A stretch of 64,000 nt of DNA from JADKAV01 sp963769435. GTDB taxonomy: Bacteria; Actinomycetota; Actinomycetes; S36-B12; UBA10799. The position numbers were made by a program, and so were the translations under genes. Of this stretch, positions 27,629 through 35,918 are shown piece after piece. Position 1 is the first letter of the stretch; every line of letters starts with the position of its first letter. Below the pieces are notes generated by a model. The model saw only the letters and a program-made list of their open reading frames with translations. It had not been told where the DNA came from and ran no database searches. The stretch is taken from assembly GCA_963769435.1 (NCBI GenBank), contig CAVYLN010000002.1, forward strand, positions 434,001 through 498,000, written 5' to 3'.

Positions 27629-28185
27629 CAGACCTCGAGCAACTCTTCCTCTTTGTGCTTGAGGATCTCATCGACGTGTTCGACCTGTTGGTGCGTGATC
27701 TCCTCGAGGTGGGTCAAAGCACGCTTGACCTCGTCCTCGCCGACGTCGCCGTCCTTCTTGAGCTTCTCCAGTGACTCCTTGGCCGTGCGGCGCACGCTGC
27801 GGATGCTGACCCGGGCCTCCTCGGCCTTGTGCCGCGCTACCTTGATGTACTCCTTGCGGCGCTCCTCGGTCAGTTGCGGGAGGACCACGCGGATCACGTT
27901 GCCGTCCGTGCTCGGGTTGACGCCCAGATCGGAGTCCCTGATCGCCTTCTCCACCGCGTTGGTCGAACCGCGGTCGAACGGCGTGATCAGCATCATCCGG
28001 GCATCTGCGGCGTGGAAGGACGCCAATTGGTTCAGCGGTGTCGGTGCGCCGTAGTAGTCCACATTGATCTTGGCGAACATGCCCGGATTGACCCGTCCCG
28101 TGCGCAAGGTCGAGAAGTCCTCACGGGCAACCGCAATCGCCTTCTCCATCTTTTCCTCTGCTTCGAGCAGGATGTCGTCGATCAC
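27628..28185 (-). CDS. frr: Ribosome recycling factor
   Basis: RRF splits post-termination ribosomes together with EF-G. The 185-residue protein starts MIDDILLEAEEKMEKAI, has LRTGRVNPGMFAKINVDYYG and TPLNQLASF in the first half and LTEERRKEYIKVARHKAEEARVS-like helix segments later. A GGAGG motif lies just upstream of the ATG. In nearly all bacteria frr follows pyrH directly; here pyrH lies about 7.7 kb away on the same strand, with an accessory block between them. Confidence 0.97.
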   Translation of the reverse strand: MIDDILLEAEEKMEKAIAVAREDFSTLRTGRVNPGMFAKINVDYYGAPTPLNQLASFHAADARMMLITPFDRGSTNAVEKAIRDSDLGVNPSTDGNVIRVVLPQLTEERRKEYIKVARHKAEEARVSIRSVRRTAKESLEKLKKDGDVGEDEVKRALTHLEEITHQQVEHVDEILKHKEEELLEV

Positions 28186-28299
28186 CGGGATACCTCCTTC
28201 AGGCTATGGGCAGCCTACTTGCCCGGCCCACCTTTTCGGAGCCGGAGGTCCACACGCAGATCACTACGCACCGTTTGGCGATGCGCCACACTGGAGGCC

Positions 28300-29211
28300 A
28301 TGGGTCACGATCACGGCATGACCACGGCCGGTGGCAGGCACCGGGGAAGGCTGGCGATCGCCCTGTCGATCGCGGCCGGGGTCTTCGTGCTTGAGGTCGT
28401 CGGAGCCGCGATCACGGGTTCACTGGCACTGCTCGCCGACGCCGGCCACGTCTTCACCGACATGTTCGGGGTCGGTTTCGCGTTGGTCGCGGCGACCATG
28501 GCCCAAAGACCACCCACCCTGCGCCGCACGTACGGCTGGCAGCGCCTGGAGGTGGTGGCTGCGGCGTTCAACGCGCTGCTGCTGATCGGCGTCGGGCTCT
28601 ACGTCGCATACGAGGGCATCCGTCGGTTGTTCGACCCGGAACCCGTCGAGGCCGGCCTGATGCTGGTGGTGGCTGTGATCGGCCTGGCCGCCAACTTCGT
28701 CTCCCTGCGGGTGCTGACCGCGGGCAAGGACGAGTCGATCAACGTGCGGGGAGCGTACCTCGAGGTGTTGGGCGACCTTCTCGGCTCCGTGGCCGTGGTC
28801 GCCGCGGCGGGCATCATCGTGCTCACCGGATGGGAACGTGCCGACCCGGTGGCCAGCCTGGCGGTTGCGGCGTTGATCCTTCCCAGGTCCCTGCGGCTGC
28901 TGCGCGAGGCCCTGCGCATCCTGCTGGAGTCGGCGCCCGAGGATCTCGATGTGGCCGACGTCCGCACGCACCTCATCGAGGTGCCGGGCGTGCTCGACGT
29001 TCACGATGTGCACGTCTGGACGATCACCTCCGGGGTGCCCGCCCTCACCGCGCACGTCGTCGTGGACCGGGCGACCCTCGACGAGTGCGGGCCGTCGTCG
29101 ATGTTGGACCAGCTGCAGGGGTGCGCGAGGCGGTGCTTCGAGATCGAACACACGACGTTTCAGGTCGAACCCGCCGACCACCTCGGCCACGAGTCGGGCG
29201 CTCACGACTAG
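28300..29211 (+). CDS. Cation diffusion facilitator (CzcD/ZitB-like) metal efflux protein
   Basis: A 303-residue, six-helix CDF transporter that exports Zn2+ or related divalent metals by proton antiport. The His-rich start MGHDHG, helix II LLADAGHVFTDMFGVGF with the metal-binding HxxxD, and helix V ESINVRGAYLEVLGDLLGSV are visible. So is the cytoplasmic C-terminal domain (VHDVHVWTITSGVPALTAHV). The His/Asp pattern fits the Zn-CDF subgroup. GGAGG precedes the ATG. It is divergent from frr and is the first gene of the accessory block. No regulator gene is adjacent. Confidence 0.92.
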   Translation: MGHDHGMTTAGGRHRGRLAIALSIAAGVFVLEVVGAAITGSLALLADAGHVFTDMFGVGFALVAATMAQRPPTLRRTYGWQRLEVVAAAFNALLLIGVGLYVAYEGIRRLFDPEPVEAGLMLVVAVIGLAANFVSLRVLTAGKDESINVRGAYLEVLGDLLGSVAVVAAAGIIVLTGWERADPVASLAVAALILPRSLRLLREALRILLESAPEDLDVADVRTHLIEVPGVLDVHDVHVWTITSGVPALTAHVVVDRATLDECGPSSMLDQLQGCARRCFEIEHTTFQVEPADHLGHESGAHD

Positions 29212-29272
29212 GGACCAGCCCCTTGCCGATCGACCTGCCTCCGGACCCGGCCGCCTCCCGATCGGCGCGCGT

Positions 29273-29306
29273 GCAGATTTCCCTTCACATATGAAAGGAA
29301 ATCTGC
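29273..29306. repeat. 15-bp inverted repeat (hairpin) between CDF and thioesterase genes
   Basis: GCAGATTTCCCTTCA pairs with TGAAAGGAAATCTGC around a CATA loop with one mismatch. It is markedly richer in A+T than its surroundings. It could be a terminator for the CDF gene; no T-run follows on the plus strand. A diverged relative appears near 48768. Confidence 0.75.
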
Positions 29307-29406
29307 GCAAGTCGGCCGAACATGGGACCGGGCGCTCGGCATCAGGCATCCGTGCCGTCCAGCTTGGTCCAGCAACCCGACGCGTGCCGCAATAGCCTTC
29401 GTATTT

Positions 29407-30306
29407 GTGACCGTTGTGGATCTCGGGGACACGCCCCCCGCGGACAGTGGCTTCCTCGAGCGGCTGACGCTCAACCGAATTGACCGCGACATCTTCATCG
29501 GGTGGTGCCACGCGGGGGCACCACTGCGCGCCTTCGGCGGACAGGTCGCCGCCCAGGCCTTGGTTGCGGCGGGGACCACCGTTGAGCAGCCAGGCCGGGT
29601 GGTCCACTCCCTGCACGCGTACTTCCTGCGGGCAGGATCGACCAGCGACCACATCGTGTACATGGTCGACCGGCCCCGCGACGGGCGTTCCTTCTCCACG
29701 CGGCGGGTGCGGGCCGTGCAGTACGGCAAGACGATCTTCACGATGTCGGCCTCCTACGCGCAGGCTCTGGCCGGACCGGCCCACCAGAACGATCCCCTAC
29801 CCGAGCAGAACTGGATCGATCGCGTGCCGCGGCCACTCGATCTGCCCCGGACCCACATCCTCGATCGCCTGCGGAACAGCGACCCGCGCGACGACCTCCC
29901 CGAACACGACTTCGTGGATATCCGGTTCGTGCCTGCTGAGGATGTGACTGCGATAACCGCGGGGAGGTTCGACCGGATGGCCTGGGTCCGGGCCGACCAA
30001 CCACTGCCCGACAAGTCGCTGTACCACGTCTGCGCGATGACCTACTTCTCCGACCTCACTCTGGTCGGCACGGTCTTGGGGCATCACGGGGGCTACTTCG
30101 GCAGAGCCGATCTGGACGTGGCCTCCCTCGACCACGCGATGTGGTTCCACGAGCCGTTTCGGGCCGACGACTGGCTGCTGTTCGTGACCTCGAGCCCGAT
30201 CTCCGGCGGGGGACACGGCTTCGCCACCGGCCAGTTCTTCACCGCCGACGGAACCTTGATCTCGTCGGCATCTCAAGAAGTGCTGATGCGGGAACCCCTG
30301 ACCTGA
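29407..30306 (+). CDS. tesB: Acyl-CoA thioesterase II (TesB family)
   Basis: A 299-residue double hot-dog thioesterase that hydrolyses acyl-CoA to free fatty acid and CoA. Family features are RIDRDIFIGWCHAGAPLRAFGG near residue 24 (in two parts, FIGW and RAFGGQVAAQAL), VVHSLHAYFLRAGS near residue 65, GRSFSTRRVRAVQ near residue 93, and in the second hot dog ASLDHAMWFHEPFRADDWLL with catalytic Asp, followed by GHGFATGQFF. The GTG start has no strong Shine-Dalgarno. Its last 195 bp are duplicated about 2.0 kb downstream. Confidence 0.92.
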   Translation: MTVVDLGDTPPADSGFLERLTLNRIDRDIFIGWCHAGAPLRAFGGQVAAQALVAAGTTVEQPGRVVHSLHAYFLRAGSTSDHIVYMVDRPRDGRSFSTRRVRAVQYGKTIFTMSASYAQALAGPAHQNDPLPEQNWIDRVPRPLDLPRTHILDRLRNSDPRDDLPEHDFVDIRFVPAEDVTAITAGRFDRMAWVRADQPLPDKSLYHVCAMTYFSDLTLVGTVLGHHGGYFGRADLDVASLDHAMWFHEPFRADDWLLFVTSSPISGGGHGFATGQFFTADGTLISSASQEVLMREPLT

Positions 30307-30330
30307 TGCCGTAGGTCCAGGTTGGAGTCA
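30112..30330 (+). repeat. Direct repeat, copy 1: 3' end of the thioesterase gene
   Basis: The last 65 codons of the thioesterase gene plus about 25 bp downstream recur as copy 2. The coding part is about 93 % identical by eye (13 differences in 195). Similarity runs up to GGAGTCA, which in copy 2 is the spacer directly before the DUF2804 start codon. Confidence 0.85.
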
Positions 30331-30359
30331 GGACTGCCGACACCAAGACTCACCGTCCG

Positions 30360-31952
30360 CTACGGCTTCCGGAAAAGTGGGCCAGTGGCCACCGCTACCG
30401 GCGCGAACCGGGTCTGTGCACCCTCGCCGTCGCCGACCTGCCCGTAATCGTCAGTACCCCAGCACCAGGCGGCGCCAGTGGCATCCAGCGCGCACGTGTG
30501 GCGACCGCCATCGGTGATCGAACGGAAGCTCCGACCACCGGCCACGGCTGCTGGCGCGTACTCGACCGAATGAATGGCGAAGCCGTCGAAAGTGACGCCC
30601 CAGCACCAGGCGGCCCCGGTAGTGTCCAACCCGCACGTGTGCAAGGTACCTGCGGTGATCGCCGTGAAGGAACGGCCGCCAGCTACCGCCACCGGCGCGA
30701 ACTCTTTGCCCTGGTCGTCGTCGCCGTCGCCGATTTGGGCGTAGGCGTCGCTTCCCCAGCACCAGGCGGTGCGAGAGATGTCCAACGCGCATGTGTGGAA
30801 GCCGCCGGCGGAGATCGCCGTGAATGAGCGCCCGCCAGCCACCGCCACCGGGCGGGGCTCGGCCTCCTGGTCGTCGTTGCCGTCGCCGACCTCACCACTG
30901 GAGTCGGTGCCCCAGCACCAGGCCGCGCCGGTGGTGTCCAAACCACACGTGTGGAAGCCGCCGACACTGATGGTGGTGAAGGTATGCCCGCCGACCACCG
31001 CGACTGGCAGGAACCTCTCTGTGGCGAATGTCGGGTCGTCGTCGCCAAGTTGCCCGAAGTGGTTGTCTCCCCAGCACCAGGCGGCACCGGTGGTGTCCAA
31101 TGCGCATATGTGCTCGGAGCCCTGGCCGGCGATCGCGGTGAACCTGTGGCCGCCGGCCACCGCCACTGGCCCGAACTCCCTGTCCTGTTCGTCGTTGCCG
31201 TCGCCGACCTGTCCGGCTTTGTCATCGCCCCAGCACCAGGCTGCGCCGGTGGTGTCCAATGCGCACGTGTGAGCGGAACCGGCGGTGATGGCGGTGAAGT
31301 TGTGGCCGCCTACCACTGCCACCGGCGAGAACTCGGTGTTTCCCTGGTCGTCGTAGCCGTCGCCCACCTGCCCGAACTCGTCGCTACCCCAGCACCAGGC
31401 GGCGCCAGTATTGTCCAGCCCGCACGTGTGCTCGGTACCGGCCGAGAGTGCTGTGAACGTTCGGTCGCCGGGTGGGTTGGTCGGGGGTGGGGTGGGTGTG
31501 GGTGTCGGTTCCGCAGGGCGCAGTCGGTAGCGCACCGTGACCGCGGCACCGCGCTTGCGGGTCAGCTTCACGGTGCGGGGTTTGATGGCGGCGGTGGAGG
31601 TCTGCCCGCCGCGGGTGATGTTTCCGGCCGTGATCCGGTACCGGCCCGGCTTGAGTCCCCTGAGGGTCTTGCTCTTTGCAACCCGGACTGACTTCTTCAC
31701 GCCTCTGGCCTTGCCCCCGGCACCCTTGACCACTATCCGGGGCTTCACCCCGAGTCGCTGACCCTTCACCTTGATCACGATGCGGCCCGGCTTCATGCGC
31801 GCGGCCGCCTGAACCTGGTGGGCCTGCGCCCCCGGGGCCGACTCGGTAGCGTTCGATGTCGGTTGCGCGGCCGCCGGCGTCGCGATCAGACCGGCGGTCA
31901 GACACACGCCGGTCAGCAGTGCCGCACTTCTCTGCGAACTTCTCAGTCCCAT
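30360..31952 (-). CDS. Secreted RCC1-like seven-repeat beta-propeller protein
   Basis: A 530-residue exported protein: signal peptide (GLRSSQRSAALLTGVCLTAG, AxA site), a Lys/Val-rich beta domain (residues about 50-145), a PTPTPTPPP linker and seven repeats of roughly 50 residues. Each repeat follows the pattern FTAIxAG..HTCxLD.TGAAWCWG....GQVGDG....PVAVAGG. Every repeat has a CX9C pair, 14 cysteines in all. Seven RCC1-type blades would close one propeller. An ATG with AAGGGG upstream was chosen; the frame stays open 16 codons further. Function is unknown, and RCC1-like secreted proteins are known as binding or adhesion scaffolds. It lies between two copies of a thioesterase-gene end. Confidence 0.85.
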   Translation of the reverse strand: MGLRSSQRSAALLTGVCLTAGLIATPAAAQPTSNATESAPGAQAHQVQAAARMKPGRIVIKVKGQRLGVKPRIVVKGAGGKARGVKKSVRVAKSKTLRGLKPGRYRITAGNITRGGQTSTAAIKPRTVKLTRKRGAAVTVRYRLRPAEPTPTPTPPPTNPPGDRTFTALSAGTEHTCGLDNTGAAWCWGSDEFGQVGDGYDDQGNTEFSPVAVVGGHNFTAITAGSAHTCALDTTGAAWCWGDDKAGQVGDGNDEQDREFGPVAVAGGHRFTAIAGQGSEHICALDTTGAAWCWGDNHFGQLGDDDPTFATERFLPVAVVGGHTFTTISVGGFHTCGLDTTGAAWCWGTDSSGEVGDGNDDQEAEPRPVAVAGGRSFTAISAGGFHTCALDISRTAWCWGSDAYAQIGDGDDDQGKEFAPVAVAGGRSFTAITAGTLHTCGLDTTGAAWCWGVTFDGFAIHSVEYAPAAVAGGRSFRSITDGGRHTCALDATGAAWCWGTDDYGQVGDGEGAQTRFAPVAVATGPLFRKP

Positions 31953-32111
31953 TGCCCAGCCCCTTCGCGGCCCCTCCGGACACGTTCGCACCATGATCAC
32001 ATAGCGCCGTGGCCTTGGTGGATCGAGTCCCGTGCGATTGTGTGCTGCCCGTACTCATTGACCGGACGACCGGTAACGCCTGAACCTGGTGGGGTCCGAA
32101 GCCCCGCCGGA

Positions 32112-32315
32112 CGGGTCAGGCTGGACGTGGCCTCGCTCGACCACGCGATGTGGTCCCACGAGCCATTTCGGGCCGACGACTGGCTGCTGTTCGTGACCTC
32201 GAGCCCGATCTCCGGCGGGGGACACGGCTTCGCCACCGGCCAGTTCTACACCCCGGACGGCACCCTGATCTCGTCGGCCGGCCAGGAAGTGCTGATGCGG
32301 GAACCCCTGACCTGA
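32112..32315 (+). pseudogene. Truncated duplicate of the thioesterase II 3' end
   Basis: This 65-codon remnant encodes ASLDHAMWSHEPFRADDWLL, GHGFATGQFY and the same terminal REPLT-stop as the full thioesterase gene. It lacks the first 230 codons and any credible start, so it is almost certainly not functional. Where it differs from the intact copy (GTLISSAGQE versus GTLISSASQE) it looks as well conserved, so it could be the older or foreign version. The RCC1-like gene fills the space between the two copies. Confidence 0.85.
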
Positions 32316-32337
32316 GGCGGGGTCTAGGTTGGAGTCA
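32121..32337 (+). repeat. Direct repeat, copy 2
   Basis: This is the second copy of the thioesterase-end repeat, about 2009 bp from the first. It ends in TTGGAGTC immediately before the DUF2804 ATG. Copy 1 has the same motif but no start codon after it, which shows that the duplicated unit included the original thioesterase-DUF2804 junction. Confidence 0.85.
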
Positions 32338-33416
32338 TGGCAGAGCCCACTCCAGTCCGCCACACCGCCCCGACGCAGGTCCAGGGCCCCCGGGGCCCTC
32401 ACTTCGGGGACTACACGGGACTCACCCCCAGCCTGAGACCGCCAGGATCCGCTGGCCTGCCGGGGCAGCGGCATCTGGCCGGTTTCCTGCGTCATAAGCG
32501 CTGGATGTACACGTTCGCAGCCAACGAGGAGATCCTCGTGACTGCCGCGATCGTCGATGCCGGGCCGACGGGAACGACGTTCCTCACTGTCGCCGACCGC
32601 CGCACCGGGCACCTGCTTGCCGACGTGAGCCGACCGGGTGGGACTCGGCCGATGGTCAGCGTCAACGACCGTCCGGGAGAGGGCCACCGCAGCCGGTACC
32701 GCATGCCGGGGACCGACGTGAGCATGCACACCGACGACGGCATCCTGGCCGTGCGTGCGCGTGTCGGTTCGCCGATCGGACTGCCCGCGATCGGCAAACC
32801 GTCCGTGGAGATCGATCTGGCGTTCGACATCACCGCGCAGCCGGCGTTGACCGTCATCTCCGAACTGGACACCGACCCGCCGTCGGTGTCCACCACCGGG
32901 AAGAACGCGGCACTTCCCGTGTCCGGTCGCGTTCTGATCCGGCACGCGGGCCTTCTGCACGCGTTCGACTTCTCCGACGGGATCGGTGGTTTCGACTACA
33001 CCAGTGGTTTCCTGCCGCGCCACACCCACTGGCGCTGGGCCTACCTGACGGGAGCGTTGAGCGATGGCAGGACGATCGGGGTCAACCTGTCGGCCGACTT
33101 CTCCGGCCTCGTAGGTCGCGCCCGGGAGAACTCCGTGTGGCTAGACGGCGGGTTGTACGCGATGGACCCCGACGCTGAGATCTCCTACACCCCGGAAGCA
33201 CCTGAGAAGCCGTGGCAGGTGAGCACCGCGGACGGCGCGGTCGACCTGGAGTTCACGCCGATCGGCGTCCACCGCGAGTCCCTGAATCTCGGGCTGGTCC
33301 GCAGCCGATTCCTGCAGCCGGTCGGCGAGTTCCGCGGAACGCTCGACGTGGACGGGCAGCGCGTGGAGGTGGACGGACTGCCCGGTGTCGTCGAGAACCA
33401 GGACACGTTGTGGTGA
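32337..33416 (+). CDS. DUF2804 family protein
   Basis: A 359-residue protein of the DUF2804 family, which occurs in Actinobacteria and gammaproteobacteria. Typical features are RHKRWMYTFAANEEILVTAA near residue 55, AFDFSDGIGGFDYTSGFLPR near residue 205, HWRWAYLTG and the C-terminal GVVENQDTLW. The fold resembles lipocalin/carotenoid-hydratase-like beta barrels, which suggests a hydrophobic ligand, but function is unknown. GGAG sits just before the ATG. It seems to have been the direct downstream neighbour of the thioesterase gene before the duplication, which hints at a lipid-related role. Confidence 0.85.
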   Translation: MAEPTPVRHTAPTQVQGPRGPHFGDYTGLTPSLRPPGSAGLPGQRHLAGFLRHKRWMYTFAANEEILVTAAIVDAGPTGTTFLTVADRRTGHLLADVSRPGGTRPMVSVNDRPGEGHRSRYRMPGTDVSMHTDDGILAVRARVGSPIGLPAIGKPSVEIDLAFDITAQPALTVISELDTDPPSVSTTGKNAALPVSGRVLIRHAGLLHAFDFSDGIGGFDYTSGFLPRHTHWRWAYLTGALSDGRTIGVNLSADFSGLVGRARENSVWLDGGLYAMDPDAEISYTPEAPEKPWQVSTADGAVDLEFTPIGVHRESLNLGLVRSRFLQPVGEFRGTLDVDGQRVEVDGLPGVVENQDTLW

Positions 33417-33420
33417 GGAG

Positions 33421-33693
33421 CTAGCCCGCGCGCTGTGTCCGCGACAGGCCGACGAGAACCGGACCGGTCGCGCAGGTTCCGGTCTGAGCCGTGGCACTTC
33501 CGCAACTTCCACACCCGCTGGGGGGGCACGCGGTGGCCATGGCCTCCGCGGACAGATAGCCCATCCGTACCAGTTGCTCCAGGGTCGTCCGAATCATGTC
33601 CATGGACAGGCCTGTGGTTCGCTGGATCTCGGCGGAGGTGAGCGCGCCTTGCTCCACGGCCCCCAGCACCGCGCGCAGTGGACCGCCACTCAT
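33421..33693 (-). CDS. feoC: FeoC-like winged-helix Fe-S protein
   Basis: A 90-residue protein whose ATG overlaps the feoB stop. The N-terminal winged-helix segment (LRAVLGAVEQGALTSAEIQR, then TLEQLVRMGYLSAE) is followed by a cysteine cluster CPPSGCGSCG and a further Cys, as in FeoC proteins that bind an Fe-S cluster and regulate FeoB stability or feo expression. It is the third gene of feoABC. It ends 5 bp from the convergent DUF2804 gene. Confidence 0.85.
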   Translation of the reverse strand: MSGGPLRAVLGAVEQGALTSAEIQRTTGLSMDMIRTTLEQLVRMGYLSAEAMATACPPSGCGSCGSATAQTGTCATGPVLVGLSRTQRAG

Positions 33694-35652
33694 GAGATCA
33701 GCCTTCCGACCTGGAACACCGCCACCGCCACGAGCCACGCGACCGACATCTGCACGGCCATCCCGAAGAGTGTCCACCGTCGCCCGATCTCACGCCACTG
33801 CGTGGCCACTGTTGCCACACACGGTGTGTACGCCAGAAGGAAGACCAGGAACGCCCACACCGCAGCAGTGGTGTGACCACCGGAAGAGTCCGCGAAATCG
33901 GCCCGCACGGCATCGCCGAGATCCCCTGGTGAGCGCAGGTCGCCAGGCTCCTCCACTGCGTACGTCTGCGACCAGGAACTGATGACCGCCTCCTTCGCGA
34001 CGAACCCGACGGCCAGCGCCCCCACCGCCTCCCAGTTCCCGAAGCCGGTCGGAGCGAACAGCGGTGTCACGGCCTCGGCGCCGGCGGCGTAGGCGCTGTC
34101 CTGGACCGGTACATCCGCGAAGGACCCCGCTCCCCCGACCGGGATCGATTGCAGCAGCCATACCGCCGCAACGGTGGCCACCACGATGCCGGAGGCCGTG
34201 CGAAGGAACCCGAGCAGGCGGCCCCAGGTCACGACTCCGAGGATCCGTAGGTGGGGCAATTGGTAGGCGGGAAGGTCCAGTAGGAGGGCATCCCGACCCA
34301 TCGTGCGCCACAGCGTGCGCCGAAGCGCCATACCGACCACGACCACGAACAGGATGGAGATGACGTACATGGCGAACACGACGTTCCCGGCGCTGTCCGG
34401 GAAGAACGTCGCGGCCAGCATGACGTAGACGGCCAGCCGAGCCGAGCAGGATGTGAAAGGCACCAGCAGCGCGGTCAGGATCCGGTGGCGTGCATCCGGT
34501 AGCACCCGGGTCGCGCTGATCGCCGGAACATTGCAGCCGAAGCCGACGATCAGCGGTAGGAACGCCCGCCCGGGCAGGCCTATCATCCGCATCGTCCGAT
34601 CGGTCACCACGGCCGCCCGGGCCATGTAACCCGAATCCTCGAGGAGGGCCAGCAAGGCGAACATGATCGCCATCAGGGGCACGAAGGTGAGCAGCATCCC
34701 CACTCCGCCTATCAGCCCGTCGACGACGAACCCTTCGACCCACGTGCCGCCGAGCCCCACCGCCCCCAACACGGTCACAGCGGCCGTGCTGACCGGCCCT
34801 GAGAACAGAGCGTCGAGCGCGTCCTGAAGCGGGGCGGCGGCGGTCGTCGTCAACTGGAACACGACCCACATCACGCCGAGGAAGATGATCGGTCCGATCC
34901 ACGGCGCCGTCGCCCATCGGTCGATGCGGTCGGACCACGTGTGGGGCTCGTCGGCGGGAGCCACTGTGGCGGCATCGATCGCGGCCTGCACCCAGGCGAA
35001 ACGCTCATCGGCCTCAGCCAGTTCGTCATCACCGAAGTCAGGTCTCGGACGGGCCGGCAGTGACCGGTGTTCCAGCGACTGCCCGACCGCCCGGGCCAGG
35101 TCGGCGTCCCCGATGCCGTGTCTGGGATCCACACGGACCACGACGGCTCCCAGTCGGTGTCGCAGTTCCTCGAGGTCGACCTCGATCTCCCGACGGGCCG
35201 CCACATCGGACATGGTCAGGGCGATGACGACCCGACCGGCGCAACTCCCGCACCTGCGATACCAAGTAGAGCGACCGCGCCAGGCGACTGGCGTCGGCCA
35301 CGACGACGACCACATCCGGGCGATCCGCCTCGTGTGGCATGCGCAGCAGAGCGCGCGTGAACTCCTCGTCCGGGGAGACCGGGTCCAGACTGTAGGCACC
35401 GGGCAGATCGACCAGCGCCACCGCGGTGTCGCCGCCGACCCCGGGCACGGTCCACTGCGCACGGCCGACCTCCACAGTGGTGCCGGGCCAGTTGCCGACC
35501 TGCCTGCGTGCACCGGTGAGGCTGTTGAAGAGGGTGGACTTGCCGACGTTCGGCGCCCCCACAAGCGCCACCACCGGCGAACCCGCCGCAGCCAACGGCC
35601 CGGCGGCGTCAGAGTGGCACGACGCGAAACCGGGTGCGGGCTCAGTCGTCAT
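33690..35652 (-). CDS. feoB: Ferrous iron transporter FeoB, one frame break
   Basis: FeoB imports Fe2+ across the cytoplasmic membrane using a cytosolic G domain. The G domain has ALVGAPNVGKSTLFN (G1), NWPGTTVEV (G2) and VDLPGAYSLDPVS (G3). After a one-base step near 35245 the next frame gives VVIALTMSDVA (G4, with Thr in place of the usual Asn). Then come the membrane domain with Gate motifs GFGCNVPAISATR and VPFTSCSARLAVY and the final helices. Corrected length is about 653 residues. It overlaps feoA and feoC, so the three are one transcript. The break is probably a sequence error. Confidence 0.93.
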
Positions 35653-35869
35653 GTCGCTCGACCCCGATGGCGCCTGCCAGGTCCGCGTCCAAAGCGACCC
35701 GCGCACCACCGACGGAGACGACCCGACCGCCCCCGGTCGTGCGATAGAGGACTCTCACATGGGAGCCCGTGCGCAGGCCCATCTCCGCGAGTCTGCGCCG
35801 GACCGAGGGGCTGCCTTCGACTTCGGTCACCGTCACGGCGCCGGAGACCTGGGCAAGTGTGCTCCTCAC
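35642..35869 (-). CDS. feoA: FeoA, ferrous iron transport accessory protein
   Basis: A 75-residue SH3-like protein that partners FeoB. The family pattern RRRLAEMGLRTGSHVRVL is at residues 24-41, followed by GGGRVVSVGGARVALDADLA. The start follows an iron-box-like operator by about 20 bp, so the operon is probably repressed by iron-loaded DtxR/IdeR. It is the first gene of feoABC and lies just downstream of pyrH on the same strand. Confidence 0.92.
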   Translation of the reverse strand: MRSTLAQVSGAVTVTEVEGSPSVRRRLAEMGLRTGSHVRVLYRTTGGGRVVSVGGARVALDADLAGAIGVERHDD

Positions 35870-35888
35870 TCTCTCACGTTAGCAGCCG

Positions 35889-35908
35889 AGGTAAGGTCAC
35901 CCTAACTT
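35889..35908. promoter_or_regulatory. DtxR/IdeR-like iron box upstream of feoA
   Basis: The 20-bp imperfect palindrome AGGTAAGGTCACCCTAACTT resembles the actinobacterial iron-box pattern (TTAGGTTAGGCTAACCTAA) in both half-sites. Its place about 20 bp before feoA, between pyrH and feoA, is what an iron-dependent repressor site would need. The call is by eye. Confidence 0.6.
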
Positions 35909-35918
35909 GTGAGGTATC

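Noticed and set aside
30112..32337. Transposon carrying the RCC1-like gene
   Set aside because: The flanking repeats are pieces of a coding gene, about 93 % identical, with no transposase and no inverted ends.
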